A stretch of 64,000 nt of DNA from an uncultured Rhodospirillales bacterium (lineage in GTDB: Bacteria; Pseudomonadota; Alphaproteobacteria; Rhodospirillales; UBA2165), in the NCBI GenBank assembly GCA_913055735.1, contig CAJXKD010000001.1, positions 62,001-126,000 on the forward strand, written 5' to 3'. Both the position numbers and the translations under genes were made by a program. Below the pieces are notes generated by a model. It searched no databases. It saw only the letters and a program-made list of their open reading frames with translations, and had not been told where the DNA came from. Positions 1 to 7,709 of the stretch are shown here, piece by piece (the stretch's first letter is position 1; every line of letters starts with the position of its first letter).

Positions 1-587
1 GCACCTCGTCCAACGCGCAACGTGTGATCGAATCTCTCGGAACCGACACGGTCATTTTCCTGCCCGATCAATATCTCGCCGGCAACGTCGCCGAACAACT
101 GGGCTGGAAGATGTACTTCCCGCAGGACGACGCCGACGGGTCGAAGCAGCCGGCCGATTTGAAAAAGACCGTTATCGCCTGGCATGGCGCTTGCGAGGTC
201 CACGAGCTTTTCACGCCCGCCGACGTGACCTCGGTGCGTCAGCAGTTCCCCGACGTCACCGTTCTGGCCCATCCAGAATGCAAGCCAGACGTGGTGCACG
301 AAGCGGACTTCACCGGCTCGACCACGGCGATGATCAAATATGTCGAGGAACACCAGGCCGAGGAGTATCTGCTGCTCACCGAATGCGCCATGGGCGACAA
401 TATCATCTCGGAGCATCCGGATAAGAATATCCTGCGGCTGTGCAGCCACCGGTGCCCGCACATGGCCGAGATCACCCTCGAGGACACCTTGGATTCCCTC
501 GAGAACATGCGTTACGAGATCACCGTGCCCGAAGATATCCGGGTCAAGGCGCTGACCTCCATCGAACGTATGTTAGAGATCGGATGA
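1..587 (+). CDS. nadA: Quinolinate synthase NadA, 3' part (start lies outside the window)
   Basis: NadA condenses iminoaspartate with dihydroxyacetone phosphate to give quinolinate in NAD biosynthesis, using a [4Fe-4S] cluster. The frame is open to the left edge and reads TSSNAQR just before the first possible GTG at 24, so this is the body of a larger gene and the GTG is not the true start. Visible motifs are the family's TSSNA stretch, HPEC, TECAMGDN and a C-x3-CPHM stretch near the end. HPEC and C-x3-CP supply two of the expected cluster cysteines. The N-terminal third is missing because of the window edge. The gene ends 20 bases before the stop of the convergent SGNH hydrolase. Confidence 0.93.
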   Translation, partial: TSSNAQRVIESLGTDTVIFLPDQYLAGNVAEQLGWKMYFPQDDADGSKQPADLKKTVIAWHGACEVHELFTPADVTSVRQQFPDVTVLAHPECKPDVVHEADFTGSTTAMIKYVEEHQAEEYLLLTECAMGDNIISEHPDKNILRLCSHRCPHMAEITLEDTLDSLENMRYEITVPEDIRVKALTSIERMLEIG

Positions 588-607
588 CCTTTGGCTGACA
601 TCACCCT

Positions 608-1975
608 TTAGCGGGTTTTCCGAACCCGCATCTCGTCGCCCAGGTTCGCTTTCAAATATCGGTACAGATTGTTGGCGAGCGCTTGGTTCCCGGCCTCGTT
701 GGGATGCGCGTCGTTGCGTGAGCGGACGACCTTGTCGACACTGTCGACGAAGCCAATGCCATTCGCTTCGGCAAATTCTTTCAGGTGCACGGAAAAGGCC
801 AGGTAGCGTTTCTTGGTTTCGTCATCTGGAGCCACGCGATGCCAATAGAGATCCCACTCATAATGCCCCTCGTCGGCATCCGAAATTATCGCCAATTCGG
901 CGCCCGCGCTTGTCGCGACTCTTTTTGCTTCCACTAACATGGCAAGAAACAGGCGCCACCCCTTCTTGCCGATATGGTCGTTAGGATGGCGATAGAAACT
1001 CGGCCCCCAATGTTCGTGGAAATGCCTGTTTTCTGCGATCCGCAGAATTGCGCCGATGCTTTCACTTTGGCCGAACCGTTGTGCCAATGCTGTTAGCTCG
1101 TCCGGCGTAATGGCTTGGTTCTCAACCTCGCGAAGCGCCGCAACAAACGGATCGCCAGGACCAACGCCGACTACAAAGGCGATCTGCCGTATTTGATTGT
1201 TCCCCAGTTGATAGGGAGGACGTGACGAATACTTGTAAGCCTCGATCACCGACCACGCCCGTTTCAGAATCTCGGAGCCTGAAATAATCCGCTCTCGTAA
1301 AGCACGGTTGCGCCAAGCGTCGCGGCTGAAACGCAGATTAACGCGGCGCTCCGCGCTCCCAGTTTGTGAGAGCTCGTAAAATACCGGTTTGCGCGCGCCG
1401 AATTTCCCGGGATCGGTATGCATTAGATTGTCGAAAATATCGTTCTCGGTCACGTGCAGCACAACAAGCTGCGGTTTATAAAGCACCGCCTCGCGCCGCA
1501 GCGCCTCCAGTTCTTGATCGGTACCCCACCCCGAGTATCCCATACTGATAATTTCCGCGTTTACCCCGTCCCGCCGCAACCGCTCTTCCAACACACGCGT
1601 GTAAAGCTTCGTTGCCGGAACGGTAACGCCAAACACATTGGAATCGCCGATAACAACGACACGGAATCTCCCCTCGGGATTCTCGATCTGCCTGTCCCGA
1701 TCCCGCCAACCGTGATTGTTGGCGCGCGAGACATGGAGTTCTCCCGTGTCGGGGTCCTGAATACGGATGCGTTCGTGAGGGTTGTATCCCCACCCATAAT
1801 AAGAGGCATTTGCCGCTTCGACGTGACCGACCGTACTTACGGCCGTCATATTGAACGGCAACAAAAGCCGCAGCCCCAGTTCAACGAGGAAAACGACGAC
1901 GACCGCCGCCACAAAAGAAATCAATACTCCGCCGATTTTAGGATGACGCGATAGCCAAGAATTTCGAGCTGTCAA
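608..1975 (-). CDS. Membrane-anchored SGNH/GDSL-type hydrolase
   Basis: The protein has 455 residues. A single hydrophobic segment at about 14-38 looks like an uncleaved N-terminal anchor placing the rest in the periplasm. Residues 106-116 (VVVIGDSNVFG) are SGNH block I with nucleophile Ser112. A late NDAHPNEAGN stretch is block V and carries the Asp-x-His pair. The family includes esterases, lipases and carbohydrate O-acetyl-modifying enzymes, so the substrate is unknown. It lies 27 bases downstream of the GST gene on the same strand and may be its operon partner. A second, divergent SGNH protein is present at 32.5-33.6 kb. Confidence 0.75.
   Translation of the reverse strand: MTARNSWLSRHPKIGGVLISFVAAVVVVFLVELGLRLLLPFNMTAVSTVGHVEAANASYYGWGYNPHERIRIQDPDTGELHVSRANNHGWRDRDRQIENPEGRFRVVVIGDSNVFGVTVPATKLYTRVLEERLRRDGVNAEIISMGYSGWGTDQELEALRREAVLYKPQLVVLHVTENDIFDNLMHTDPGKFGARKPVFYELSQTGSAERRVNLRFSRDAWRNRALRERIISGSEILKRAWSVIEAYKYSSRPPYQLGNNQIRQIAFVVGVGPGDPFVAALREVENQAITPDELTALAQRFGQSESIGAILRIAENRHFHEHWGPSFYRHPNDHIGKKGWRLFLAMLVEAKRVATSAGAELAIISDADEGHYEWDLYWHRVAPDDETKKRYLAFSVHLKEFAEANGIGFVDSVDKVVRSRNDAHPNEAGNQALANNLYRYLKANLGDEMRVRKTR
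611..629. repeat. Inverted repeat at the convergent nadA/SGNH ends
   Basis: GCGGGTT and AACCCGC arms are separated by TTCCG. The repeat lies within the last codons of the SGNH gene, 24 bases after the nadA stop. There is no T-run on either side, so it is not a canonical rho-independent terminator, although it could still shape the convergent 3' ends. Confidence 0.4.
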
Positions 1976-2002
1976 AATTTTTCCTTTTTATTGGGACGTG
2001 GC

Positions 2003-2701
2003 TTAACTTGGCTTGGCCGTGGCCGCGCGCCGCGCCAGCCCGTCATGTAAATCGAGCATACGCTCGAACCAGGCAGCGACGGGATCGCCACCGGGAATGG
2101 TGAACTTTGCCGAAGCACAACGGCCCCACATGAACGCGCCCATCACAATGAAGTCGGAATAGTCAGGCGCCTCGCCACCGACAAAGGACTGCTCCTTCAA
2201 TGTGACGGCCAACGGCACCACGGCCTGTTCCAGCCTTTCCCGTGCTGCGTCGCTTTCCGCCATCACCGCTTCAAGGGGACGCCCGAAACGCTTCTCGCGG
2301 CTTTCGCGGAAGTAAGGTTTGTCGCCGTCGTCGATGTTTGCAAACAGATCCTCGAGAATCACGAACAAAATAGCCGGTTGGACCTGCCGCTCCATCCAGT
2401 GCTTGATGAAACGCGGACCTGCCGTTCCGTTGGGAAATAATAGCGGCGCGTTTGCGTAAGTTTCTTCGAGGTAGCCGGCGATGGTCCAGGAATCCGACAC
2501 GACCTTACCGTCATTATCGTTATCGACGATCACGGGCACGAGCCCCTGGCCCGAAAAGGCGATCTTATCCTTCTCTGTAAACCGCACCGGCACCGTTTCG
2601 AAATCCAACCCCTTGTGCGCCAACGCCATCTTGATGCGCCAGCAATAGGGGCTGAACCGGACCGACGGATCTGCCGCCGCCAGATCGTAGAGCGTGATCA
2701 T
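2003..2701 (-). CDS. Glutathione S-transferase, beta-etherase (LigE)-like
   Basis: The protein has 232 residues: an N-terminal thioredoxin-like domain (about 1-85) and a C-terminal helical domain. The start (MITLYDL), SPYCWRIKMALAHKG, VPVIVD, DSWTIAGYLEE and the C-terminal DPVAAWFERMLDLHDGL resemble LigE-type glutathione transferases, which open beta-aryl ether bonds in lignin-derived compounds. That resemblance is from memory of the family and the substrate is not shown. The ATG overlaps the stop of the upstream GMC oxidoreductase by four bases (ATGA), so the two are probably translationally coupled and work on related substrates. Confidence 0.8.
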   Translation of the reverse strand: MITLYDLAAADPSVRFSPYCWRIKMALAHKGLDFETVPVRFTEKDKIAFSGQGLVPVIVDNDNDGKVVSDSWTIAGYLEETYANAPLLFPNGTAGPRFIKHWMERQVQPAILFVILEDLFANIDDGDKPYFRESREKRFGRPLEAVMAESDAARERLEQAVVPLAVTLKEQSFVGGEAPDYSDFIVMGAFMWGRCASAKFTIPGGDPVAAWFERMLDLHDGLARRAATAKPS

Positions 2702-4341
2702 GGGGTTCCTCCTACGGTCACCGGTGACGGCGGCGACTTGCCGAGTATCAGATCGGCGGCCTTTTCCGCGATCATCAGCACCGCCGCATGGATGTTGCCG
2801 CTCACCAGGTCCGGCATCACCGAGGCATCAACTACCCGGAGATTATCGATTCCACGGAGCTTGAGCGAGCCGTCAACGACCGCGCCTTCGTCACTTCCCA
2901 TGCGGCAGGTGCCGCACGGATGATGCACGGTCGTACAGGTCTTACGGATGTGGGCGTTGAGCGCATCGTCATCCGCGACCTCCGCCGGAGACAGGCGCGC
3001 CGCGCCGCGATGCCTGTCGAGCACCGATTGCATGAAAATGTCGTTGGTATAGCGGATGCCTTTCCGGAGCTTGGCGAGATCCGCGTCGACGGCAAAGAAA
3101 TTCTGCCGCAGACGCACTCTCTCTTTCGGATCGGGAGAGGCGAGTTCGACCTTGCCGCGGCTTTCGGGGTGCAGCAGCACGGCACGGCACCCGAAGCTGT
3201 CCACCCACGCAGGCTTTATGCCGGGGAACCAGACATGGGCAAAGCGCGGCACGAAGGAATAGAGAAGCTGGATGTCGGGCACCACCTCGGACGGATCCGT
3301 TTTGGCAAAACCATTCAGCCCGCCGGGGAAATCCGTCGCCGGCCCCGTACCGGTCAAATAAGCGCGTGGGATATTCACTGCCACCCGATCGGCCCGTAGC
3401 GTATCGCGGAATAAGCCGGACTGGGTCCGCTCGTAATCGACACCCGACGCGATATGGTCCTGCAAATTCTCGCCGACACCGCTCGCGTCATGGACAACCT
3501 GGATCGAGTGTTCCCGTAGGTGATCGGCAGGGCCTATTCCTGACAACATCAATAGCTGCGGCGAGTTGATGGCGCCGGCACTCAAAATCACTTCGCGCCC
3601 GGCACGGGCTTCAACTTCTTGGCCGTTCGCCTCATAGCGCACCCCGACGGCGCGGCCGTCGCGGATCACGATCCGGGTGACCAGCGCATTCAATTGAAGC
3701 TTCAGGTTCGAACGCGACAAAGCCGGACGCAAGAAGGCATCGGCGGCGCTCCAACGGCGGCCGTCTTTGATTGTCTGCTGAGACTTGCCAACCCCGATAT
3801 TTTGCGCGCCGTTATAATCGGGTGTCGTGGGCAAACCTGCCGCCGCCGATGCGGTTAAGACGGGCTCGAGCAACGGATCGTCGTAGCTGCCGGTACGGAC
3901 ATGCAGCGGACCGCTGCCGCCGCGATAGGCATCTTCTCCGCCCTCCCAGGATTCGCACCGCTTGAAGTACGGCAATATATCGGCGAACGACCAACCGGGA
4001 AGTCCTTTCGACGCCCACCGGTCGTAATCTCCCGGGCTGCCGCGGACATACCCCATGGCATTAACCGATGAGCAGCCCCCGAGGACGCGCGCCCGGACGC
4101 ATTCGATCAAGCGATTATCCGCAAAAGGTTCCGGACCGCTTTTGTATCCCCAGTCGTGAAGGCCCTCATCGACGAACTTGCGCATCCAGACGAGCGGGAT
4201 TTTGATCCATGGGTCGCTGTCACGGCCACCCGCCTCGATCAACAGGACCTGCGCGCCGTCGGCACTGAGCCGATTCGCCAGAACGCACCCGGCCGATCCG
4301 CCGCCAACGATGATAAAGTCTGTCTCTATGACATCTGTCAT
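2698..4341 (-). CDS. GMC-family FAD-dependent oxidoreductase (choline dehydrogenase-like)
   Basis: The protein has 547 residues, usual for glucose-methanol-choline oxidoreductases, which oxidise alcohols at the expense of FAD. The dinucleotide-binding motif VGGGSAGC is at 12-19. GGCSSVNAMGYVRG is GMC signature 1 and GAINSPQLLMLSGIG is signature 2. The C-terminal HHPCGTCRMG and SGNIHAAVLMIAEKA blocks carry the catalytic His; the usual Asn/His partner position reads His here. There is no signal peptide. It is the first gene of a minus-strand run GMC-GST-SGNH. Substrate is unknown; pairing with a LigE-like GST hints at aromatic or ether alcohols (inference). Confidence 0.88.
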   Translation of the reverse strand: MTDVIETDFIIVGGGSAGCVLANRLSADGAQVLLIEAGGRDSDPWIKIPLVWMRKFVDEGLHDWGYKSGPEPFADNRLIECVRARVLGGCSSVNAMGYVRGSPGDYDRWASKGLPGWSFADILPYFKRCESWEGGEDAYRGGSGPLHVRTGSYDDPLLEPVLTASAAAGLPTTPDYNGAQNIGVGKSQQTIKDGRRWSAADAFLRPALSRSNLKLQLNALVTRIVIRDGRAVGVRYEANGQEVEARAGREVILSAGAINSPQLLMLSGIGPADHLREHSIQVVHDASGVGENLQDHIASGVDYERTQSGLFRDTLRADRVAVNIPRAYLTGTGPATDFPGGLNGFAKTDPSEVVPDIQLLYSFVPRFAHVWFPGIKPAWVDSFGCRAVLLHPESRGKVELASPDPKERVRLRQNFFAVDADLAKLRKGIRYTNDIFMQSVLDRHRGAARLSPAEVADDDALNAHIRKTCTTVHHPCGTCRMGSDEGAVVDGSLKLRGIDNLRVVDASVMPDLVSGNIHAAVLMIAEKAADLILGKSPPSPVTVGGTP

Positions 4342-4600
4342 TTTGTTCCCCCTGTTGGGTCATCGGACCTCAGCAGCCGGGGCACGTCAAGGCGTTAAAG
4401 TTCGCCGCAAGGCCCGTTTTCCGCGTATTCCGGTGACGGCAAACGGCCCTTTAATTCATCGCCGATCATCCCCAAATTCATAGATTAAGGAGCTGGCGGA
4501 GGGGAAGATTACCCGTTCAGAGGCCGCAGAAAGCTCCGCGCCATACTCGCAACAAGCCCGCGGAACAAATCCGCGCCGCATAGCCGAACGGTGATATAAG

Positions 4601-4873
4601 ATGACCAGGTTCCTTGTATCCGACACCAACCCCACGGGGTTCAAGCTCGAGGATATCCTCCTCGCGATCCGTAAGGACATCATCCACCGGTGTCAGAAAA
4701 TCGAAGATGACTTGCGCCCCGAAGCGCTCCACGTCATGGACAACAACATGCGAATCCTGGCGTTGCTGAGCGAGGCGATCAATCTGTCCATGGAGTCGAG
4801 CAAAACGCTCGACCGTGCTTTCGGCCCCAGCCAAGCGGCCGGGGGCGGCGAACCTCGTATCGGCGAGCCCTAA
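4601..4873 (+). CDS. Small hypothetical protein
   Basis: The protein has 90 residues, is predicted soluble and largely helical, and has a Gly/Ala-rich tail after about residue 75. I do not recognise a named family. The charged, amphipathic body (KLEDILLAIRKDIIHRCQKIEDDLRPEA) looks like a real protein and not a shadow, and the frame has the GC-rich third positions of the neighbours. It stands alone between the GMC gene and the bufferin operon. Confidence 0.6.
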   Translation: MTRFLVSDTNPTGFKLEDILLAIRKDIIHRCQKIEDDLRPEALHVMDNNMRILALLSEAINLSMESSKTLDRAFGPSQAAGGGEPRIGEP

Positions 4874-4933
4874 GTCCCCGGTATCCCCGACTTAACTCAC
4901 CACCATCTACACATTCGGAACGGTACGTCCCTC

Positions 4934-4950
4934 ACGGTTCTTTGAACCGT
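4934..4950. promoter_or_regulatory. Inverted repeat upstream of the bufferin operon
   Basis: ACGGTTC-TTT-GAACCGT is a perfect 7-base-arm repeat about 135 bases before the precursor start. No T-run follows, which argues against a terminator for the upstream small gene. It could be an operator or leader hairpin. I could not place a convincing ECF-sigma -35/-10 pair around it, although related operons in Caulobacter are known to be ECF-controlled. Confidence 0.35.
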
Positions 4951-5084
4951 CGTGATCGTTCCTCACCTCCTTTTGAGTTCTCGTTGAACGGGTGCCCCCC
5001 TTAGCCTCGCAATTGCATCGGCGGGGCAGTTCATGCTTTGCCCGATCATATGAAAACACCAGAACTCAGAGAGAGGTTAAGTCC

Positions 5085-5387
5085 ATGTCCAAGTTGAATA
5101 AGGCCGTCACGTCCGCCGCGCTTGCCGGTGCCTTCGCTGCCGGTCTGGCCATTGCCGCGGCCCCTGCCGCACAGGCACAGGAAAAAGAAAAGTGCTTCGG
5201 CATTTCCCTGGCGGGCAAGAACGATTGCGCCGCCGGTCCGGGTACGACCTGCGCCGGTACCTCCAAGGTCGATTACCAAGCCAACGCTTGGAAGTATGTT
5301 GCCAAAGGCACCTGCACGACTATGGAGTCCAAAACGTCGCCGACCGGCCATGGCCAGCTCGCGGCCTATACGCCGAAGTCCCGCTAG
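5085..5387 (+). CDS. bufA: Bufferin-type RiPP precursor (DUF2282 family)
   Basis: The precursor has 100 residues. The N-terminus (basic start, hydrophobic 8-30, cleavage after AQA at about 31) is a Sec signal peptide, which is the unusual leader of this RiPP class. The mature part has four cysteines: 37, 48, 56 and 77. In characterised bufferins, DUF692 enzymes convert core cysteines to thiooxazole-type groups and the exported peptide sequesters copper (established for the family; not shown here). The start is the ATG at 5085, preceded by GAGAGG; longer readings from 4992 lack a signal peptide at the N-terminus. It is first in a four-gene operon with the DUF692, DUF2063 and DoxX genes. Confidence 0.9.
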   Translation: MSKLNKAVTSAALAGAFAAGLAIAAAPAAQAQEKEKCFGISLAGKNDCAAGPGTTCAGTSKVDYQANAWKYVAKGTCTTMESKTSPTGHGQLAAYTPKSR

Positions 5388-5414
5388 CCTTTAGCGCGAC
5401 AACACCTAACGCCA

Positions 5415-5483
5415 TCGGGGACCCCATGAACAGGAACGTTGCACCTGGCCATCGTGCCGAGCGCCGCTCTCCGGGGTCCCCGA
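5415..5483 (+). promoter_or_regulatory. Possible stem enclosing the bufB start region
   Basis: TCGGGGACCCC (5415-5425) is the exact reverse complement of GGGGTCCCCGA (5473-5483). Pairing would form an 11-base, GC-rich stem with a 47-base loop that starts at the ATG of bufB (5426). The only Shine-Dalgarno-like purines (CGGGGA) are inside the 5' arm. Such a stem would reduce MNIO translation relative to the precursor. This is read from sequence complementarity only. Confidence 0.4.
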
Positions 5484-6367
5484 GTGGCTTCGTCTTGACG
5501 GATCTGCCGGCACAGGCCGGCGTCAGTCTCAAACCGGTTCATTATGACGCGATCCTGAACGAATACGACGAGGCGCCGGACAGAATCGGTTTCTTCGAAA
5601 TCCACGCCGAGAATTACATGGGTGCGGGCGGCCCGCCCCATCATTACCTGTCGCGTATCCGCCGCGATTGGGCGCTTTCCGTTCACGGTGTCGGGCTGTC
5701 CATCGGTGGCGAGGCGTCACTCGATACCGAACACCTCGACCGGCTGAAGGTCCTATGTGACCGCTACGAGCCCCACTCATTCTCGGAACATCTCGCCTGG
5801 TCGAGCCATGGTGGCCGTTTCCTCAACGATTTATTGCCCGTCCCCTACAATCACGCGACGCTTACGCGGATCGTCGAGCATATCGACGAGCTTCAGACCC
5901 ATCTCGGACGCCGCATGTTATTGGAGAACCCGTCGACGTATCTTGCATTCGACAATTCCGCTATCGAAGAGGTCGACTTCCTGAGCGAGATAGCCGCGCG
6001 TTCGGGGTGCGGTCTTTTGCTGGATGTCAACAACGTGTTCGTTTCCGCCGCCAACCACGGCTTCGACCCGGCGGCCTATATCGATGCCTTCCCCATTCAG
6101 CATGTCGGCGAAATCCACCTTGCCGGTTTTTCGGTGGACAGCAGTATGGGGCCGACACTGCTCATCGATTCCCATGGTGCGCCGGTGGACGACCGTGTCT
6201 GGCGGCTGTTCGAACGCACGCTCGCCCGGACCGGCCCCGTCCCCGTGTTGATCGAATGGGACAACGACGTTCCTACATTTACGACCCTACTCGACGAAGC
6301 CGAAAAAGCCGGTGCTTGCTTGTCGGACGTGGACGCCGAAGCCGATTGGAGGGCGTGCGTCGCATGA
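5426..6367 (+). CDS. bufB: MNIO (DUF692) oxidase, bufferin-maturing enzyme
   Basis: The protein has 313 residues, typical for DUF692 multinuclear non-haem iron oxidases, which modify cysteines in RiPP precursors. The expected metal-ligand pattern is intact: His87 (SVHGVG), His122 (SEHLAW), Glu167 (LLENPS), Asp200 and His211 (LLDVNN...ANH), His231 (EIHLAG), His250 (DSHGAP) and Glu277 (LIEWD). The start is the ATG at 5426; the open frame extends upstream through the precursor gene, but that part is a shadow. The stop overlaps the next start by four bases (ATGA), so it is coupled to the DUF2063 partner. Confidence 0.92.
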   Translation: MNRNVAPGHRAERRSPGSPSGFVLTDLPAQAGVSLKPVHYDAILNEYDEAPDRIGFFEIHAENYMGAGGPPHHYLSRIRRDWALSVHGVGLSIGGEASLDTEHLDRLKVLCDRYEPHSFSEHLAWSSHGGRFLNDLLPVPYNHATLTRIVEHIDELQTHLGRRMLLENPSTYLAFDNSAIEEVDFLSEIAARSGCGLLLDVNNVFVSAANHGFDPAAYIDAFPIQHVGEIHLAGFSVDSSMGPTLLIDSHGAPVDDRVWRLFERTLARTGPVPVLIEWDNDVPTFTTLLDEAEKAGACLSDVDAEADWRACVA

Positions 6368-7131
6368 CCGGCTATCAGAGCGCCTTCGCGGCCGCACTTC
6401 TCGATCCCGAGGCTTCCCCGCCGCTGAGCCTTCGCGTCCGCGACGGCGATTCGATGGAACGCTGCTTCGCGGTCTACCGGAACAATGTAGCGGTATCTCT
6501 GGTCGACGCGTTGGCCGAACGTTTCCCGGTGTGCCAGCGGCTCGTTGGAGAAGAATTCTTTCGCGCCATGGCGCGTCTCTATGTTGCCCAATCGCCGCCG
6601 TCCTCACCGCTCCTCATGACCTACGGTGACGGGCTGGCCGAATTCATCGCCGCGTTCCCTCCCGCGCAGTCGGTTCCCTATCTTGCAGATGTCGCTTACC
6701 TCGAAGCGGCTCTAACCCGCGCATACAACGCACCCGACGCCGAACCGCTCGATGCCGCCGCGTTCACCGCCATCGATCCCGAAACACTCCCCGACTGCCG
6801 GATCGGCTTGCATCCGTCTATCGAAATTATCCGCTCGCCCTGGGCAATCGGCACCATTTGGTCAGCCAACAAAGATGAACACGAGCCGGCCGCCCTTGAT
6901 CCGTCACAAGCGGAAGATCTCGTCGTCGTACGGCCCAGCCTGGATGTCGAATTGCACCGGCTGTCCGCCGACGGACACGCCGAGTTCCTCATCGCGCTCG
7001 CGCAAGGGGAAACATTGAGCGTCGCCGCCTCGGCAGCAAGTGCGGCCTGCGCGGACTTCGATCCGGCAGACGCTTTTGCTATGCTGGTCAGCCTCAAGCT
7101 GACTTGTGATATCCGTCTTCCATCGTCTTGA
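6364..7131 (+). CDS. bufC: DUF2063 partner protein of the MNIO oxidase
   Basis: The protein has 255 residues and begins at the ATG overlapping the bufB stop. The N-terminal part (about 5-95) has the DUF2063 pattern: QSAFAAALL, then [37 protein letters not shown]2063 proteins are needed together with DUF692 enzymes to bind and present the precursor peptide (family knowledge). The C-terminal half is a less conserved mixed domain. There is no signal peptide, in keeping with modification in the cytoplasm before Sec export. Confidence 0.88.
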   Translation: MTGYQSAFAAALLDPEASPPLSLRVRDGDSMERCFAVYRNNVAVSLVDALAERFPVCQRLVGEEFFRAMARLYVAQSPPSSPLLMTYGDGLAEFIAAFPPAQSVPYLADVAYLEAALTRAYNAPDAEPLDAAAFTAIDPETLPDCRIGLHPSIEIIRSPWAIGTIWSANKDEHEPAALDPSQAEDLVVVRPSLDVELHRLSADGHAEFLIALAQGETLSVAASAASAACADFDPADAFAMLVSLKLTCDIRLPSS

Positions 7132-7143
7132 AAGGATTAGAGT

Positions 7144-7650
7144 GTGAGTGTAGCCAGAGCCGGTTTGACCGGGCTGATCCGTCGCGTCACCGATTTGATG
7201 GAGCTCATCCCCTATTGGGTCGTTGCCTTCCTGGGACGTTTTTCCATTGCCGCCGTGTTTTGGAAATCCGGTCAAACAAAGGTCGAGGGATTCGCGATCG
7301 ATATCTTTTCGGGCACCTTTAATCTCGGTATCCCGCGCCTGTCCGACACCGCCGTGTTCCTGTTCAAGGAAGAGTACAAGCTGCCACTGCTCCCGCCCGA
7401 AGTCGCCGCGCCGCTGGCGGCATTGGCCGAGCATGTCCTGCCTGTGTTGTTGTTGGTGGGACTTGCCTCGCGGTTTTCCGCGCTCGGCCTGCTGATCATG
7501 ACGGCGGTCATCCAGATATTCGTCTATCCCTCCGCCTATCCGACACATGGCACGTGGGCGGCCATCCTGTTGATGATCATGGTCTATGGGCCCGGCAAGC
7601 TTTCGGTCGACCAATTCCTCGCGAGTAAGGAAAAAGCACCGAAAACCTGA
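7144..7650 (+). CDS. DoxX-family membrane protein of the bufferin operon
   Basis: The protein has 168 residues, with a GTG start 12 bases after the bufC stop and an upstream AAAGGA ribosome site. It has about four hydrophobic segments, with WKSGQTK and the GLASRFSALGLLIMTAVIQIF stretch typical of DoxX. DoxX proteins are regular last genes of bufferin-type operons; their role is unclear and may concern redox handling in the membrane. Position and orientation support co-transcription with the three preceding genes. Confidence 0.85.
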   Translation: MSVARAGLTGLIRRVTDLMELIPYWVVAFLGRFSIAAVFWKSGQTKVEGFAIDIFSGTFNLGIPRLSDTAVFLFKEEYKLPLLPPEVAAPLAALAEHVLPVLLLVGLASRFSALGLLIMTAVIQIFVYPSAYPTHGTWAAILLMIMVYGPGKLSVDQFLASKEKAPKT

Positions 7651-7709
7651 CAAGAAGAGCGAACTACGTGTAAAGTTCTCCCATAACGGGATGCGTTTTG
7701 GGAGACGAC

